NCBI GenBank assembly: GCA_002711555.1
Contig: PARQ01000016.1
Location: 1 to 18,371 of the forward strand
DNA from: Rhodospirillaceae bacterium
GTDB lineage: Bacteria; Pseudomonadota; Alphaproteobacteria; UBA8366
Length of the DNA stretch: 18,371 nt
Reading direction: 5' to 3'
Below are positions 16,358-18,371 of the stretch, in pieces. The position numbers and the translations under genes were made by a program. A model generated the notes under the pieces. That model did no database searches. It was not told the DNA's origin and saw nothing but the letters and a program-made list of their open reading frames with translations. Numbering within the stretch: position 1 is the stretch's first letter; each line of letters opens with the position of its first letter.

Positions 16358-17676
16358 TTTTCTTCTCCATCCATAGAATCTCTCATTAGAATAGCGCGTG
16401 TCCAGCTAATCTCAACCTTTCCGCCATTCTGATTGCTGAAACTTAGATTTGCACCAGTGCGCTTTAACAACGTTTGCGCAATAAAAATGCCAAGGCCCAG
16501 ATTTTCCCCGGTCACACTGCGTGTCGATATGTAGGGCTCACCAATCATTGCAAGAACTGATGCTCTAAACCCTGGCCCATCATCGCGCACCAATAACCAA
16601 ACAGTTTCTTTATTCCAATTTAGATCAAGCCATACCTGACTGTGAGCAAATTGAATGGCATTCTGAATTAGGTTTCCCAAACCATGCATCATTTCTGGAC
16701 CATAGGGTAAGTATGGTTCATCTCCAATAGCATTCTCTTGGATGTTGACAGAGACAGCAATTGTGTCGGATCCATGGGGAGCACGAGCAGTTTCAACTAG
16801 CGCTGAGAAAGGCAACCGCTCGAAGGGACCAGACGCAGAGGCCTCCGGCGCTTGCGCCAGCCCAGTGATTATATGGCGACACCGCTCAGACTGGCTTAAT
16901 AATAGTTGGACATCTTCAGCAATGGGGCTGTCAGCCGGAACCTCTTTCGAGAGCTCATTGGCAACCACAGTTATTGTAGCCAAAGGAGAGCCTAGTTCAT
17001 GAGCTGCCGCTGCCGCTAAACCGCCCAAAGCCGAGACCCTCTGCTCACGCGCCAGAGAAGTTTGGGTAGCAGCCAACGCCTCCCACATGCGTCTAGCTTC
17101 CTCTGAGACCGACCATACGTAAGTTGCAATAAAAACTACTGCTACGGCCAAGGCCGTCCAGATTGCTAATCGGTAGGTCGGTTGGAGTTCTATCGGTGAA
17201 CCACTCCAAGGTAAAGGTAAGTGATACTGCCCTAAGAGCGAGATACATATCATAGCCAATACTATCAAACCAATGGTCGCACGGCGGGATAAAATCGTCG
17301 CAGAAACCATTACTGGAGCTATTATAAGAATAACAAATGGATTAGCGAGCCCTCCAGTCAGAAAAAGCAAAACGCTGAGTTGTAAAACATCAAACCCAAG
17401 CAATAGAAATACTTCTCGTTCTGTAAGCCGACGCCGCTCACGACCTCGGCTTGCCAATACCAGGTTTGATGAAACAAGACCGAATATTGCTCCAAAGCAT
17501 GAAATTATAGGTAACTCGAAACCTAGCCCAAAAAAAACCAATAAAACTGTCGCAGTTTGGCCTGCTGCCGCTACCCACCTTAGCAGTATTAGCGTTCGCA
17601 AATGAACTTGCCCGCCCTGTATCACACTAAGACCAGTGCGCGTGCTGTCATCGCTCTCTTTTGTACGCCTAAACAT
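16354..17676 (-). CDS. regB: RegB/ActS/PrrB redox sensor histidine kinase
   Basis: The 440-residue membrane sensor of the RegB-RegA pair. Six hydrophobic segments lie between about residues 27 and 190, including LRTLILLRWVAAAGQTATV and the quinone-sensing loop GGLANPF (108-114). The dimerisation box AAAHELGSPLATI holds His226. The redox cysteine Cys266 lies in SERCRHI, as in Rhodobacter RegB (H225, C265 by family knowledge). The ATPase domain has VRDDGPGF and NLGLGIFIAQ. All sensing and catalytic residues are kept, so it should respond to the quinone pool and thiol redox state. The ATG at 17674-17676 is divergent from an ABC ATPase gene with 77 bases between; both promoters must fit there or overlap. 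Confidence 0.96.
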   Translation of the reverse strand: MFRRTKESDDSTRTGLSVIQGGQVHLRTLILLRWVAAAGQTATVLLVFFGLGFELPIISCFGAIFGLVSSNLVLASRGRERRRLTEREVFLLLGFDVLQLSVLLFLTGGLANPFVILIIAPVMVSATILSRRATIGLIVLAMICISLLGQYHLPLPWSGSPIELQPTYRLAIWTALAVAVVFIATYVWSVSEEARRMWEALAATQTSLAREQRVSALGGLAAAAAHELGSPLATITVVANELSKEVPADSPIAEDVQLLLSQSERCRHIITGLAQAPEASASGPFERLPFSALVETARAPHGSDTIAVSVNIQENAIGDEPYLPYGPEMMHGLGNLIQNAIQFAHSQVWLDLNWNKETVWLLVRDDGPGFRASVLAMIGEPYISTRSVTGENLGLGIFIAQTLLKRTGANLSFSNQNGGKVEISWTRAILMRDSMDGEEK

Positions 17677-17753
17677 CTTCTAACCCTTGCAGCAAATTAA
17701 TTAAGTTTGAGCTCTTGCTTTTAACAATGTAGGCCAACCATATTAAACTAATT

Positions 17754-18371
17754 ATGACAGAAAAACTCATCATATCAGTCTCGAAGCTCTCGAAAAAGTT
17801 CGGTGATGTTTGTGCCGTCGATAGCATCTCTTTCAATGTTAAGGAAAACTCCGTCATGGCTCTATTGGGAGCCAACGGGGCTGGAAAAACAACCACAATA
17901 GCTATGCTATTGGGCCTTGTAGTGCCCTCGTCAGGTAAAATATCCATATTTGGTATTGATATGCTCAAGAGCCGCTATTCTGCGCTCTCACGTATGAACT
18001 TTTCTTCACCCTACGTCGACCTGCCCCAACGATTAAGCGTTTATCAAAACCTGAAAGTTTATGCCCAGCTTTACGGTATCTCAAACGAAAAAGAACGCTT
18101 AAGCATTTTAGCAAGTGACCTGCAGCTTAATGATTTACTCCAAAGAAAGTATGGGACTTTGTCTGCTGGTGAACGAACGCGTGTGATGCTAGCGAAATCA
18201 TTATTAAACAATCCCGAGCTACTTTTGCTGGATGAGCCCACTGCTAGCTTGGACCCCGATAGCGCAGACTGGATACGGCACTATCTTTGCGATTACCGTG
18301 AACGGACTGGTACTGCCATAATTCTCGCAACCCACAACATGCAAGAGGTTGAGAGATTATGTGACCAAGTT
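17754..18371 (+). CDS. ABC-2-type transporter ATP-binding protein, 3' end outside window
   Basis: The first 206 codons of an open gene that runs off the right edge. It shows Walker A GANGAGKT (39-46), a SSPYVDLPQRLSVYQNL stretch (84-100) where the Q-loop is expected, signature LSAGE (136-140), Walker B LLLLDEP (156-162), D-loop SLDPD and H-loop His194 in ATHNM. The Q-loop position has Ser rather than Gln, a trait I associate with one subfamily of ABC-2 ATPases rather than decay. It is clearly different from the ATPase at 11407-12384, so it is no recent duplicate. The ATG at 17754 begins the homology; no strong Shine-Dalgarno precedes it. A permease may follow outside the window. Confidence 0.9.
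   Translation, partial: MTEKLIISVSKLSKKFGDVCAVDSISFNVKENSVMALLGANGAGKTTTIAMLLGLVVPSSGKISIFGIDMLKSRYSALSRMNFSSPYVDLPQRLSVYQNLKVYAQLYGISNEKERLSILASDLQLNDLLQRKYGTLSAGERTRVMLAKSLLNNPELLLLDEPTASLDPDSADWIRHYLCDYRERTGTAIILATHNMQEVERLCDQV

Noticed and set aside
17669..17968. Minus-strand frame upstream of regB
   Set aside because: It lies opposite the Walker A region of the ABC ATPase and includes the antisense of that motif (VVFPAPLAPN), a usual artefact.
1..18371. CRISPR array, insertion sequence, toxin-antitoxin or defence island
   Set aside because: No regular repeats, transposase motifs or typical defence genes were seen on either strand; the region is core chromosome.

Overview
The window reads as chromosomal DNA of an alphaproteobacterium. 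The evidence is the ChvG-ChvI two-component pair next to pckA and rapZ, a RegB-RegA (ActS-ActR) redox pair with the family's hallmark motifs, a 58-residue NDUFS6-like zinc-finger protein, and a Sco1/SenC protein. Base composition looks moderate (about mid-40s % GC by eye), so a marine or otherwise non-high-GC lineage is plausible. I cannot name a genus. I see no insertion sequence, phage gene, CRISPR array or integrase; most of the window is ordinary housekeeping and regulatory content.

Layout. Positions 2-3734 (minus strand) hold chvI-chvG, a decayed gene, then rapZ. The ~415 bp between chvG and rapZ, where many alphaproteobacteria carry the short HPr kinase gene hprK, holds no open gene. 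Read in one frame it still shows several hprK-like blocks in the right order and spacing, broken by in-frame stops and without a P-loop. This is the most interesting observation here. Positions 4031-6476 (plus) hold a Sco1/SenC copper protein and ATP-dependent PEP carboxykinase, with a possible 36-codon membrane peptide on the opposite strand between them. Positions 6520-8148 (minus) hold a lipoprotein of unknown function, an orphan nitrile-hydratase-beta-like SH3 protein and a glutathione S-transferase. DNA polymerase I (with intact proofreading motifs) and the small zinc-finger gene follow on the minus strand to 11301.

Positions 11407-13361 (plus) hold an ABC-2-type ATPase without a permease, overlapping a lipoprotein alpha/beta hydrolase gene. 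Then come tRNA-Arg(CCG) and a SAM-methyltransferase-like gene. Positions 14294-17676 (minus) are a tight regB-regA-hldE cluster, linking a redox-sensing pair with an LPS heptose gene. A second ABC-2-type ATPase starts divergently at 17754 and runs off the right edge.

How they fit together: ChvG-ChvI and RegB-RegA are global regulators of envelope/acid stress and of redox-controlled carbon and energy metabolism. PckA sits at the gluconeogenic node. In relatives HprK and RapZ belong to a regulatory phosphotransferase (PTS) gene cluster, so loss of hprK here would mean the HPr-serine phosphorylation branch has been dropped while RapZ and ChvGI are kept.
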